This document shows positions 1 to 8,511 of a DNA stretch of 18,221 nt, piece after piece. A program made the position numbers and the translations under genes. This stretch comes from Acanthamoeba lenticulata. Lineage: Eukaryota; Discosea; Longamoebia; Acanthamoebidae. Where the stretch lies: positions 1 through 18,221 of the forward strand of contig NAVB01003537.1 in the NCBI GenBank assembly GCA_002179805.1, given 5' to 3'. Below the pieces are notes generated by a model. That model was given only the letters and a program-made list of their open reading frames with translations. It had not been told where the DNA came from and did not search any database. Within the stretch, counting starts at the first letter, position 1. Each line of letters opens with the position of its first letter.

Positions 1-118
1 CCCCCCACCGCCTCTTGTAAGAGATGGACCTTTTTTCTATTTTTTCCCAACTGTTTCGCCCCGATAAGTCATGCTCTCCTTGTCACAACATTCGCTGACC
101 CTACCAACTGACGTGCAG

Positions 119-1029
119 GCAACAATTGGAGCCGACTTCCTCACAAAAGACGTTCTAGTCGATGGGCACTTGCTCACTCTTCAAATTGTTCGTCTTTCGC
201 TCTTGGTATCGTCTTTTTCGCTCTTTTCTAACGTGCAACGGGTGCAGTGGGACACAGCGGGACAGGAACGATTCTCTGCTCTCATAGGCACCAGCTTTTG
301 GAGAGGCGCAGAGGTACACATGTGTTTGCTTGCTGTGGTCCCCACCTCCCATTTGCTCATGCCGGCCTCTCCGTTCTTCAGGCTTGCATCTTGGTGTATG
401 ACGTGACCAGCGCCGAGTCCTTTGCCAACTTGGACCGATGGCGCTCCTCCTTTCTGGAGATGGTTCTGCAAACTTCCACATCTTTCCCTTTTCCTCATGG
501 CGAACGGGCGGTCATCGTGCTCACGATGGATGGCTTTCATGGTAACAGGCCGAGGTGCCGCACGACAAGGGCCCCGACTTTCCGTTCCTCCTCGTGGGCA
601 ATAAGATCGATCTTGAGGACAAGCGAGTCGTGCAAAAGCATGCGGCTTCCAAGTGGTGCGCGGCCCTCTCTCGGAGGCGTTGCTCGTTTCCGCGCAGCGG
701 CTGATCCCCGCGATCATACAGGTGTCGAGAAGTGGATCCGCCCATCGACTACGTGGAAGCAAGCGCGAAAGAGGCCATCAACGTTGATCAAGCTTTCCAC
801 ACCCTCGCCCAAAAGGCCCTGGCCAAGGTGAAACACGCGACTGGCAGGTACACGCCATCGACCCCAAACGCTCCCCCCTCCCCCCGGGGCCCTTGTTCGT
901 GTCTGACGTTCGCCTTTTACGATCTTCGTCGCGTGGTGCAGCAACAAGGAGGACCTCGATGACATTCTCCCTGGACGCAATCTCAAACTGGAGCTTGATC
1001 AAAGCAAGCAGGCGTGGTGCTCGTGCTAG
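119..1029 (+). CDS. Rab7-like small GTPase, 5' partial (six exons visible)
   Basis: Rab-family GTPase, most like Rab7, which controls late endosome, phagosome and lysosome traffic from the cytosolic membrane face. Exons: 119-187, 248-313, 382-462, 549-655, 722-847, 942-1029, giving 178 residues with matching phases. Visible motifs in order: switch I Thr in ATIGADF, G3 WDTAGQE, G4 GNKIDL, G5 [14 protein letters not shown] (the last segment is typical of Rab7), then a variable tail ending in CSC, a CxC double-geranylgeranylation signal. The P-loop (G1) is missing, so the first exon or exons lie before the window. The 3' splice site before residue 1 ends at 118. A strong GTAAGA donor sits at 17-22, but the bases before it do not encode the expected Rab7 residues, so I treat 1-118 as intron or unresolved. 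It converges on the dCTP deaminase gene. Family assignment is firm; the Rab7 subfamily is likely. Confidence 0.9.
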
Positions 1030-1314
1030 CGACGACGTCGTCGAGCAGGCCAGCAACCGTCTTGCAACTGACCGGACATGTCGGCTCTTCGTGACGACGT
1101 GTGGTCAAGAGTGGAGAGATGTATTGTGCGGGGGGCGGAGCGACAGAAGGCGCGCACACACAAGGCCGTGCTGGCCACACACATACAAACACACAACCGC
1201 TGTGTTGGGAGGAAGCGCTCCCGTCCGCATGTGCGGTTGTGCATAAATATAGATCTTAATCTAGAAGATTAAAAACAAGACATACGCGGAGGAGCAAGCA
1301 AAAGGCGACTGTCC
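1030..1314. other. Convergent intergenic region (two 3' UTRs)
   Basis: This stretch lies between the stop codons of the Rab7-like gene (+) and the dCTP deaminase (-). It is CA-rich around 1150-1200 and AT-rich around 1241-1280, where an ATAAATAT string and a small perfect hairpin (TTAATCT at 1256-1262, loop AGA, AGATTAA at 1266-1272) occur. These fit 3'-end signals for one or both genes. No coding sequence was recognised. Confidence 0.5.
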
Positions 1315-2387
1315 TCAGAGATCGTTGGTCTCGAATCGGCCGTGGTACTCAGCCTGTGCCCACGTACGCGCGTGTGTTGGTGAGTTTAAAGGGAAAAAAC
1401 CAAAACAAAAACAAAAATTGATAAAAAAAACAAAAACAAAAACAAAAAAACGCCAAATAGGAACGCGCACCTCGCCCTCCATGCGCATGAAGATGAACTG
1501 GCACACCCTCTCTCCAGGCACAAGGGCGAGCGCGTGCTGTAGTAAGGACAGGATAAGAAACGCAAATGAGTAAGCGAGAGGAAGCTCAGGTCAGGTTCAA
1601 TGAGGGAGAGACGCACGTTGGAGGCGTTGTAGATCTCGAGAACCTGTCGGTTCTTGATGCCAGGGTTCATGAAGCCGGCGGTGATGTGCACAAACAGACC
1701 CAGACGCGCGAAGCGGGACCTACCCTCGAGCAGGCCGCACAGGCCTTGTCACCATCAAAGACAGAACACGTGTTAGCTTTCTCTGGCTAAAAAGACCAAG
1801 CTCATGTCACGGCCGCAAGAGCGCACCAGGGCCAAGCTTGACGGTCTCCTGCGTGATACCGAGGCACGCCGTGCCGGGCAGCAGCATGTACCTGCCGCGA
1901 TAAAACCGGCGCGCCCAATAATGGTGAATGGCAATGACGGCAAAGCAGCGTGATGTGGCGGGAGATCGTACGTCTCGCCTTCCTTGAGGACAACCTTCTC
2001 CGTGAGGTCCTTGTAGTCGGTGTTTTGCCTAGATGGGGAGCGCCGGTGAGCGGAGGCGCTCGAGCAATAGACCTGCCGGACGGAGTACGTACTTGACGGG
2101 AATAACCTGGAGGCCGGGCTTGTAAAAGCGGAACTCGTTGGAGAGGGTCAGGTCGATGCTGCAAGCGGGAAAAGCTTCAGGGTCAGTTGAGGAATGAGCA
2201 CTGGCTGGGCGGCCGGAGCGTACCTGGCGCAGCCGACAGCTGACTCATCGAAAGGTTCGATCTCGATTTTTCTGCACCGGAAAGTGGCCGACTCATGTGA
2301 GGCAACCGAGCGACACCAACCACAAGCCGGTAACGCGTACCCTTCCTTGACAGCCTTAAGGATAGCGTCACGTGCCAAGACAGCCAT
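1315..2387 (-). CDS. dCTP deaminase (dCTP deaminase/dUTPase fold), eight exons
   Basis: Predicted to deaminate dCTP to dUTP, feeding dTMP synthesis; it belongs to the trimeric Dcd/dUTPase fold. Exons on the minus strand: 2387-2341, 2271-2224, 2158-2093, 2028-1972, 1891-1827, 1744-1617, 1536-1471, 1353-1315, giving 171 residues with consistent phases. Landmarks: N-terminal MAVLARDAIL and IEIEPFDESAVGCASIDL; central LGITQETVKL; core EGRSRFARLGLFVHITAG (residues 101-118); VLEIYN; VPGERVCQF. By alignment with E. coli Dcd, S104, R108 and E131 match Ser111, Arg115 and the catalytic Glu138. The Asp of the bacterial RIDPG motif is Asn121 here. The tail is short, ending EYHGRFETNDL. The start codon follows directly from the conserved N-terminus. 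Compartment unknown; no targeting peptide is obvious. Whether it also hydrolyses dUTP cannot be read from the sequence. Confidence 0.9.
1394..1451. repeat. A5C-type simple repeat in last intron of the dCTP deaminase gene
   Basis: A-rich tract with repeated CAAAAA units (read as TTTTTG on the coding minus strand). It lies within the intron 1470-1354 and may act as its pyrimidine-rich stretch. Confidence 0.8.
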
Positions 2388-2523
2388 GTTTTGTGTAAGA
2401 CGAGTTGAAGATAAAACGTGCAGGAGGTTGTCCTGTTGAGGTCGTCGAACAAAAAGACCAAAAACTCAAATGCTAGAGAAAACGTTGAGCAAGGAAGGGA
2501 AATAAAATTTAAAAGCACTTGCC

Positions 2524-2535
2524 TTCCCGCCAAAA
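2524..2535. promoter_or_regulatory. E2F/DP-like binding site
   Basis: TTCCCGCCAAAA on the plus strand reads TTTTGGCGGGAA on the other, a textbook E2F/DP consensus. It sits 79 bases upstream of the + strand start codon and about 140 bases upstream of the dCTP deaminase start. Function is inferred from sequence only. Confidence 0.5.
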
Positions 2536-2539
2536 CTGG

Positions 2540-2545
2540 TAACGG
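2540..2545 (+). promoter_or_regulatory. Myb-like element
   Basis: TAACGG fits the YAAC[GT]G Myb recognition consensus and lies four bases after the E2F-like site. A six-base match alone is weak evidence; the pairing is what makes it worth listing. Confidence 0.3.
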
Positions 2546-2602
2546 CGAGGGTGGACAAGAGATCACAACAAGCAAAGCGCACATCAACAAGATTACTCTG
2601 GA

Positions 2603-3398
2603 ATGGAAAGAGCAACTCCCACAAGAAGTGCACTTGGCCCGCCGGTTCGGGTGTTGATGACACCCAAGCCCACGCTGCTCGCTTCACCTATGCGCATTCC
2701 CACTCCAGCTCAAGCTTCTACGCCTTCCAGAGCCGTTCGCCGACGGGCTGATGGCGCTTTTGAGGAAGACGCTGGGCAGCTTGCAAGCAAACGAGTACGG
2801 CCAGAACAAAACGATGAAAACAGAAGCAACTTGAGCAGACCATCTGCTCTGGCTGTCACTCCTCGCCGAGTGCCTCAGGCTTCACCTATGCTCGACCGAC
2901 GACGGGCAGCCCCACCCGCGCCCCTGCACTTTAACGATCCCCTCGCACCTGAGGAGGTGTTTACCGACATAGATCCCACAATGTTTGAGATTCACCGCCA
3001 AAACAAGGTACGGGACACCATTTCTGAGCTACAAGAAGTCTTCGGCTGATACCATACCTTCTAGACTTTAGCAGATCGAATAAATGCTAGGCCTGAGGTT
3101 GTGGCCGAAGCGCCTCGTCTCCCAGGTACGTGGTCCTGTACGGCTGCCTTGCGCTACGCTGGCCTCACCATACATTCTCGCGGCCTCAACAGACCCCAAA
3201 GCTTTCACTCCACGGGCCACCATTTTCAACCCAAAGCCGACTCCGATGATGCTGCGCACACCGACACGAAGCACACCACGACGGCCAGCACTCAAGCCCG
3301 CGGCAGCGCCGGGGTCTGCCTTCAAGGCACCCACACAAACTCCGCTCCTGGCGCGACCACAGCGACTGCGCCTCCCCTCCTCGCCCTCATCGTCGTAA
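2603..3398 (+). CDS. Uncharacterised basic protein rich in Cdk-type phosphosites, three exons
   Basis: I do not recognise a domain. Exons 2603-3007, 3065-3125 and 3193-3398 give 223 residues; phases agree and the last exon stays open to a TAA. The protein is Pro/Arg/Ala-rich and probably disordered, with only the stretch FNDPLAPEEVFTDIDPTMFE and the following helix-like segment looking ordered. Full S/T-P-x-K/R Cdk consensus sites recur (TPTR, SPMR, TPSR, TPRR, and TPTRSTPRRP near the C-terminus), with many minimal TP/SP sites, suggesting a nuclear cell-cycle substrate. This is inference. It shares a promoter with the dCTP deaminase, which has an E2F-like site. If intron 1 were retained, translation would continue through 13 extra residues to a TGA at 3047-3049. 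The start is the first ATG of the open frame. It converges on the PARP gene with 64 bases between stops. Confidence 0.75.
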
Positions 3399-3462
3399 CT
3401 GTGCATTTTTCTTCTCTTGTTTTTCAATTTCGTCCTTTCGTACAAACGGCCAATCAGCCAAC

Positions 3463-5715
3463 CTAGTTGTTGAAGCGCAACTTGAGAAGGTAGCGGATGC
3501 GGCACTGCGACTCCTTGTAGACGAGGTACTCGGAGTGGGCAAAGGACGAGTGCTGGTACTCAGGGCAGTCGATGGGCTTGCCCTGCGGCACAATGCACGT
3601 CTTGCCATCGAACTCGAGCGTCTGCAGCGAGAGAAACGGTGAGAAATGATCAAAAACAAAGAAGAATAAAAATAATCTCAGCGCAATAATCGCAAGGGGG
3701 GGGGGGGCACGCACGGTGTCCTGGGACGGGTCAGGTTCGTGGTGGCCGCGGGCAACGACAGAGTCGTAGCCGGCGGGGGCCTGGCGGAGAGAGGAGTCGT
3801 CGCGAGTGATGGTGTGCTCCTTGCCCAGGGCGACCTCATTGAGGAACATGATGCCAATGTTGCCGGCACGACCCACGTAGCCGGCCGACTTCTCGTTCTC
3901 CGAGGCAAAGTAGATGCCGCGGCCCACGCGGCCACCGCTGTGGGGCATGATGCGGAGACCCGTGGACAGAATGGCGACAACGACGGCAACGTTGGTGCCG
4001 TGCCACAGCAGCTTGCGGTGGGTGATGTCGTCGTGGGCCTGGAAGCGGTCGCCCTCGCCGCCGCGGTCGACCCGGAAGACGTCGAGCATGTCGAGCTTGT
4101 AGTAGCCGCGGGTGTTCTTGAGGTAGGTATCGATCTTGGTGTACTCGTCGGAGCCGCGCTCAACGGGCTCGAGCTTGCAGTTGAGCATGTTGTAGTCGGT
4201 GTCGAGCGGGTTGGGCAGCATGGTCTGCTCCTCCTCCTGGCTCGCCTCAGCCTCCTCCTTCTCCTTGGCCAGCTGCTGCGCGATTTCGATATCGCCCAGC
4301 ACGTTCAGCATGTCCTTCTTCTGCTGCACGCTCTCCAGATCACGCGGCCTATCGTTGTGTACGTTGTTGTTGTTGTTGTGGTGGTGGTGGCGGTGGTGTC
4401 AACACACAGTGGCTATACTCATGCAGCTAAGAAGAAGGCGTAACGTACACAGGGGGAGTCCTGCGGCCGAACGAGTGGGGGATGAGCGTGTAGAAGGTCG
4501 ACCACAGGTCGGCCAGGTTCTTCCTGTTGGTGCCCTTGATGGCGCCTTCGATCTCCTCAAGGACGTCGTAGCCGCGCTGGATCTGGGTCTTGCTGATCTT
4601 GCCCAGGGGCATCTTCTGGGTGTCGATGTTGAAGCTCTGCATGGCCTCCTGGAACATGTCGTGGTTGAAGATGAGCTTCATCAGGTCCTGCGTGGGCTGC
4701 GGCAGCTTGCTCGGCGCAATCGTCTGGCCCTGCTTGTTCTTGAGCTTCTTCTTCAGCGCGGCCTCGATCACCTCCGTGTCCTCATCCTCGTGATCCATCT
4801 CGATCAACTGCGCACGCGCCCGATCAAACACACCTGATCAGGCACCTGCGGCACAATGCGGAGTAAAGTCAAAGGAAGGTGGTGTCGCACGGTGTACTTG
4901 CCGGCCTTGGACTTGAAGTTGGCCCGCGCCTTCCACTCGTTGGCGGTCTTCTCCTTGAACTTCTTTTCAAACTCCTTGACGGCCCGATCGATGCCCATGG
5001 GCCCCATGTTCTTGTATTGGCCACGCTCGCCCACGCGGCCCCAGCGGGTCCACACGTAGTAGCTGCCGCCCTTGTCGAGCAGCTGCAGCACGTAGAACTT
5101 GTTGTTGTTCTGCCTGATGTTGGTCTGGTTGAGCATGCAGTCATAGTCCTCATGCACTGTCGCTCCGGAGAGCGGGCACACATCGTCCACCTTCGCCTTA
5201 CCTGCCCGTTAATAATACAAAATTTAATAAAATATTTAAAAACGGGAAGTTAATTTCATAAAAATAGCTGCTTTCAGCGAAGCTAGGGGACCCCAAATTA
5301 AATGAGACGACAGTTTAGCCGTACCCGTCTTGGCCTTCTTGGCTGGCGGAGCTTCCTCCTCTTCCTCTGAAGAGTCGTCCTTCTCTTCCTCTTCGTCCTC
5401 CTCGTCTTCGGAGACCGACTCTTCCTTGGCCTTGGCTGGCGCCTTTCGCTTGGTGCCGGCCTTCTTGTTCTTCTCCACCACGACACCGTCGTCTTCGTCG
5501 TCATCGGCGTCCAGAGCCTTCTGCAGGCGCTTCACGAGGTCGTCCTGCGTTTGAAAAAGCGGGCTGGTTAGCGTCGTACTTACAAAATTGATTTAGTCGA
5601 TTATTTCTTGATTTCGAGCCAAGTGTACCTTACGCCCGGAGGTTGGAAGCCCGCGCTCCTTCAGCTCAGCGCGAAGCTCAACGACGGTCATGCTCGTGGG
5701 ATCGACGTCCGACAT
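3463..5715 (-). CDS. Poly(ADP-ribose) polymerase, PARP2-like (SAP-WGR-PARP_reg-PARP), six exons
   Basis: NAD+-dependent ADP-ribosyltransferase of the DNA-damage-activated PARP1/2/3 clade, expected in the nucleus. Exons: 5715-5629, 5544-5325, 5201-4891, 4807-4449, 4348-3715, 3621-3463, giving 589 residues in phase. Domains: SAP-like helix pair (about residues 6-45), acidic/basic linker with KRKAPAKAK and PPAKKAK as likely nuclear signals, WGR domain (about 108-205, with W156-G157-R158), PARP regulatory helical domain (with MPLGKISKTQIQ), and the catalytic domain. The H-Y-E triad is complete: H442 in LLWHGTN, Y472 in GRGIYFASE, E568 in AHSEYLVY, so it should make polymer rather than mono-ADP-ribose. 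There are no PARP1-type zinc fingers or BRCT domain, so it resembles PARP2 and plant-type short PARPs. The start was chosen because the SAP helix begins right after it. It is divergent from the BAP31-like gene. Confidence 0.95.
3696..3707. repeat. 12-base G homopolymer in PARP intron 5
   Basis: An uninterrupted run of 12 G lies just inside the donor end of intron 3714-3622; it reads as C on the coding strand. It is prone to length error in sequencing or replication. Confidence 0.9.
4362..4398. repeat. TTG/TGG trinucleotide repeat in PARP intron 4
   Basis: Tandem TTG units pass into TGG units within intron 4448-4349. On the coding strand they read CCA and CAA repeats. No coding role is likely. 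Confidence 0.8.
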
Positions 5716-6160
5716 TGTTTTAAAAAACTGCGACGCCTCCGGCGTCAAATAGGACGCACCACATCAAAACTCGAACTGAGGCGCGTACCAGTGAATGAGT
5801 GTTGCAGGGCGGGGTAGGACGTAAGAAGGCCGAGTTGCTCTCGTTACCAAGCCAGTCGCGGTCGCACGCCAAGCTCTGTCCGCGCGTAACTCGCTTCCTC
5901 GTAGTGTTTGAGATTCCACGAACGCATTCCTCAGGTGTCGACATTAACATGCCTTGATTCAATTGGTGCAACCGTCTCTCCGACGTATGGCGCAATCCGT
6001 TTGCATCCCGCCAGCAATCCCTGTGATCCCTCTGTGTGGTGGGCCTGCCAGATCAGGGCGAAGTCGGTGCCTGTTGTATTTATTCTCAAGTGAGCCCCGT
6101 TCTTGTATTCCAACCCTTGCAAGCAGCGCAACCCAACAACAACAAGAAGAAGAACCAGCC
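5716..6160. promoter_or_regulatory. Divergent promoter region (PARP / BAP31-like)
   Basis: 445 bases separate the PARP start codon (-) from the BAP31-like start codon (+). No frame here extends either gene convincingly. The last 35 bases before 6161 form a CAA/AAG-rich leader ending in a good start context (AGCCATGG). No specific factor site stood out. Confidence 0.5.
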
Positions 6161-7001
6161 ATGGCAGCGACTGTCCCTCCGCACTTCTATACAACGGCCG
6201 CGGGTGGTGTGCCCGAGCAGCACATTCACATCGAAGCTGCTGCCGATGAAGGCAGCCACTACACCTTCCTCTCATTTCTGGGTGAAAACATGAACCAGTG
6301 GTCCATTGTTTTCCTCATCTTCATGGCCGAGATCATCATGTGCACCATCATTGTGGTCCCTGGACCCCTCAACTTCCGTCGGGACTTCATGAACAGGCTC
6401 GCCAAGCTCTGGAACGAGTATCCTCGCTTCCGTCTGGTGACCAAGACCATCATGGTACTCTCTCTCTTGGCCTCCTTGTGTTTAGTGCAAGTGACAAGTG
6501 AGCTTACACCTGCTCTTCCTCCTTTCAGTTCATTATTGGTGGCTTCTTCCTGGATGCCCTCAGGCACATGTACATGCTCTACGACGCCACCTCTGTCTAC
6601 GGTCCCAACAACGGCCAAATTCCCGTACGTGCAACAGCCTTGGGTCTGCGACGCAGCTCTGACCACTCTCTCTATCCTTCTCTAGGGCGCCACTGGCTAC
6701 AGTGTCAACAAGGACGCCTACCTTGCCTTCTACAAGGCCGAGCGTAACGCCTACCTCTGTGGCACCACCAGTACGTGTGACCATGCGCTTCTCAAATCAC
6801 CTTTTGCGTGATAGTTGACCGCGTTTTTGCTGTGCAGTCTTCCTGTTCTTCATGCTCTACCGCTTCGCTCATATGACGGCCACCCTGACCCGCCTCGAGA
6901 ACAAGCTTACCTCGCTCGAGGACTCCTCTGCCACCCGCTACCGCACGGAAGGCCAGATCAAGGATGAGGTAGGCCGCCCCGTCAAGAACAAGCTCAGGTA
7001 A
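6161..7001 (+). CDS. BAP31-like ER membrane protein, four exons
   Basis: Member of the B-cell receptor-associated protein 31 (BAP29/31, yeast Yet) family of three-pass ER proteins that aid export and quality control of membrane proteins. Exons 6161-6454, 6529-6624, 6686-6770 and 6838-7001 give 212 residues in phase. TM1 is about residues 47-66 (WSIVFLIFMAEIIMCTIIVV), followed by the family-typical VPGPLNFRR and a cytosolic loop. TM2 is about 92-110, then LDALRHMYMLYDA. The conserved FYKAERNAYLCG precedes TM3 (about 151-168). A short helical stretch (about 170-190) replaces the long coiled coil of animal BAP31, and no death-effector-like region is present. The protein ends VKNKLR; KNKLR fits the KxKxx COPI retrieval signal. 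Unlike animal BAP31 it has an extra hydrophilic N-terminus of about 40 residues. It converges on the RRM-STEEP1 gene. Confidence 0.9.
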
Positions 7002-7127
7002 ACGGAGCCAGTCACAGGCCCTGAAGAGAGTCCGCCAGACGAGGCAAATTGCCTTTCTCTATCCCCTTTCTTGATCACAATACACTTCTCTATCTTTCAC
7101 TCCACTCTTTTGCGCACCTTGGCGAGT

Positions 7128-8511
7128 TTATTGGGCCTTGCCTTCGTCGTTGGTCGTCGGCGTCGGCGGCACTGGTTGACCACTGCTGGCAGCCTCTTCT
7201 GTTGCGGCTTCCCCTTCGACCTTCCTCTTCTTGGCTTCTGGCGCGCTTGAGTTATCCTCAGAGGTCGCGCCTGCCGTCGTCGGCGCCGCCTCCGTGGCAG
7301 GCTCTGCAGCCGACTCATCGACGAGAGCGTCGGACAGCAGGTAGACCACCTTCACGGTCTGCTCCGTCCAGGGCACCGACTGGTAGCCCACCCACAGGTC
7401 GCAACCTGCCCAACGCAACGTTGTCATCCCGCCACGTGAGCCAACACAGTCCACGGCAAGTGATATGGGCGGAGATGTGAGAGACCGAGACAGGTCAGGC
7501 GCCACTGGCGTTCGGCGCCTCCGTCGCGCTTGATGACCTTCTGCTCGCCCTTGCCCACATCAACGAGGCATGTGTGTTTGGCCAGGATAAGGCAGTAGGC
7601 GCCTGGTAGGTCCGCACACAAGCTGTAAGAGCTGCGTGCGGTGCAATGATGTTGGTGTTTGATTTGAGCTTGGGACGTACCGTCGGTCTTCCTCTTAGGC
7701 AAGGACGACAAGGGCACGTTGAGCTTGATGCACACCGTGCCGCAGTGCTTGCACAGGCACTTGTGCTGATTCTTTACCTCCTGCTCGCGTTGCCACAGGT
7801 GTCACGGCAGACGGCCAAAGTATCCCACGACAACAGCAAGTGGCGGAAGAAGCGAGCCCTAACGCGAAACGGTCACGCAGCGCGAAGGAAGAGCCAAGAG
7901 GACAACGCGTCAGCTGTTGTGCCTGGGGGAGAGGATTCGAACGATAGCAGCGGGAGGATTGCCTCTTCACGCTTCCGCTTGATGGTGTAGCGCGCGACTT
8001 TATTGTCAGTGTCGTCCTTGTCGAAATCGACCACTGCACATGTGCCATCCAAGCCGAGCCAAAGCGGGAAAGCGGGGAGGCACAAGGTAAGAGGCTGCAC
8101 AATCAAGAGCGATGGGCAGCACGCGTACAGAGGCCTGGATGCTGCGGCAGGTGCTCGAATCGATAGCCGTCCATGTTCTCCTGTGCCCTGCGCACTGGGT
8201 GTGAGTTGTTGTTGAGCGAGCGAGCGAGGCGCACAATGGCTACAATACCGGCTGGCGTTATCGACGTTTAAGTAGTCGACGAAAGCCATTGTACCGCGCA
8301 CCTTGCGCAAACGCACAAAGCCGCTGAATCTAAATCGCGCGAGCAACAACAGACACAAACGATGAGTCCAGCGCTTGGGCCAAGCGGCGAGTCGTCATAT
8401 ATACCTGCGCTCCTTTCCGAAGAGGAGCTCGATTTCATGAATTGGCACTTCCCGCGGCAGGTGCTTCACGTACAGCGTCGAGTTCGCCGGGGTGCCATGA
8501 CGACTCGCCAT
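7128..8511 (-). CDS. RRM domain fused to a STEEP1 (CXorf56/UPF0428) domain, seven exons
   Basis: Exons: 8511-8405, 8329-8249, 8187-8129, 8033-7963, 7780-7681, 7602-7486, 7405-7128, giving 270 residues in phase. Residues 12-95 form an RRM with RNP2-like LYVKHL and RNP1-like RGTMAFVDY, closest in feel to the second RRM of U1A or to RBPMS. Residues 107-200 match the STEEP1/CXorf56 family: CLCKHCG (C114, C116, C119), LNVPLSSLPKRKTD, GGAERQWRLTCLGCDLW (C177, C180) and YQS; the four-Cys arrangement suggests a zinc site. The tail is Ala/Glu/Thr-rich and disordered, with EAKKRKVE as a likely nuclear signal. In animals STEEP1 promotes STING exit from the ER; the fusion here points to an RNA-related or nuclear role, which is inference. 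No ATG precedes the STEEP part and phase carries through, so I read one gene. The exon 4-5 junction needs a GC-AG intron and is the weakest link. Confidence 0.75.
7781..7962 (-). other. Putative GC-AG intron joining RRM and STEEP1 parts
   Basis: The RRM frame ends KRKREE at GAG, followed by GCAATC. The STEEP part begins GAG GTA AAG after GAGCAG. No GT donor in the right phase exists nearby, whereas GC at 7962-7961 keeps phase 0. At 182 nt it is longer than its neighbours, so a missed small exon is possible. Confidence 0.45.

Larger units (their letters stand above)
2388..2602. promoter_or_regulatory. Shared divergent promoter (dCTP deaminase / Cdk-site orphan)
   Basis: A 215-base region separates the start codon of the dCTP deaminase (-) from that of the S/T-P-rich orphan gene (+), so it must hold both promoters and 5' UTRs. 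It is AT-richer than the flanking exons and holds an E2F-like and a Myb-like site, listed separately. No clear TATA box was identified. Confidence 0.6.

Noticed and set aside
1..118. Possible exon before the GTAAGA donor at 17
   Set aside because: The 16 bases before it do not encode the Rab7 residues expected just ahead of ATIGADF, and too little sequence is present to judge.
1325..1573. Lys-rich plus-strand frame
   Set aside because: It is the reading of the CAAAAA simple repeat within a minus-strand intron.
3739..4443. Long plus-strand open frame (234 codons) rich in Val, Leu and Ala
   Set aside because: It is the antisense shadow of PARP catalytic exon 5 and its intron; the minus strand encodes clear PARP motifs.
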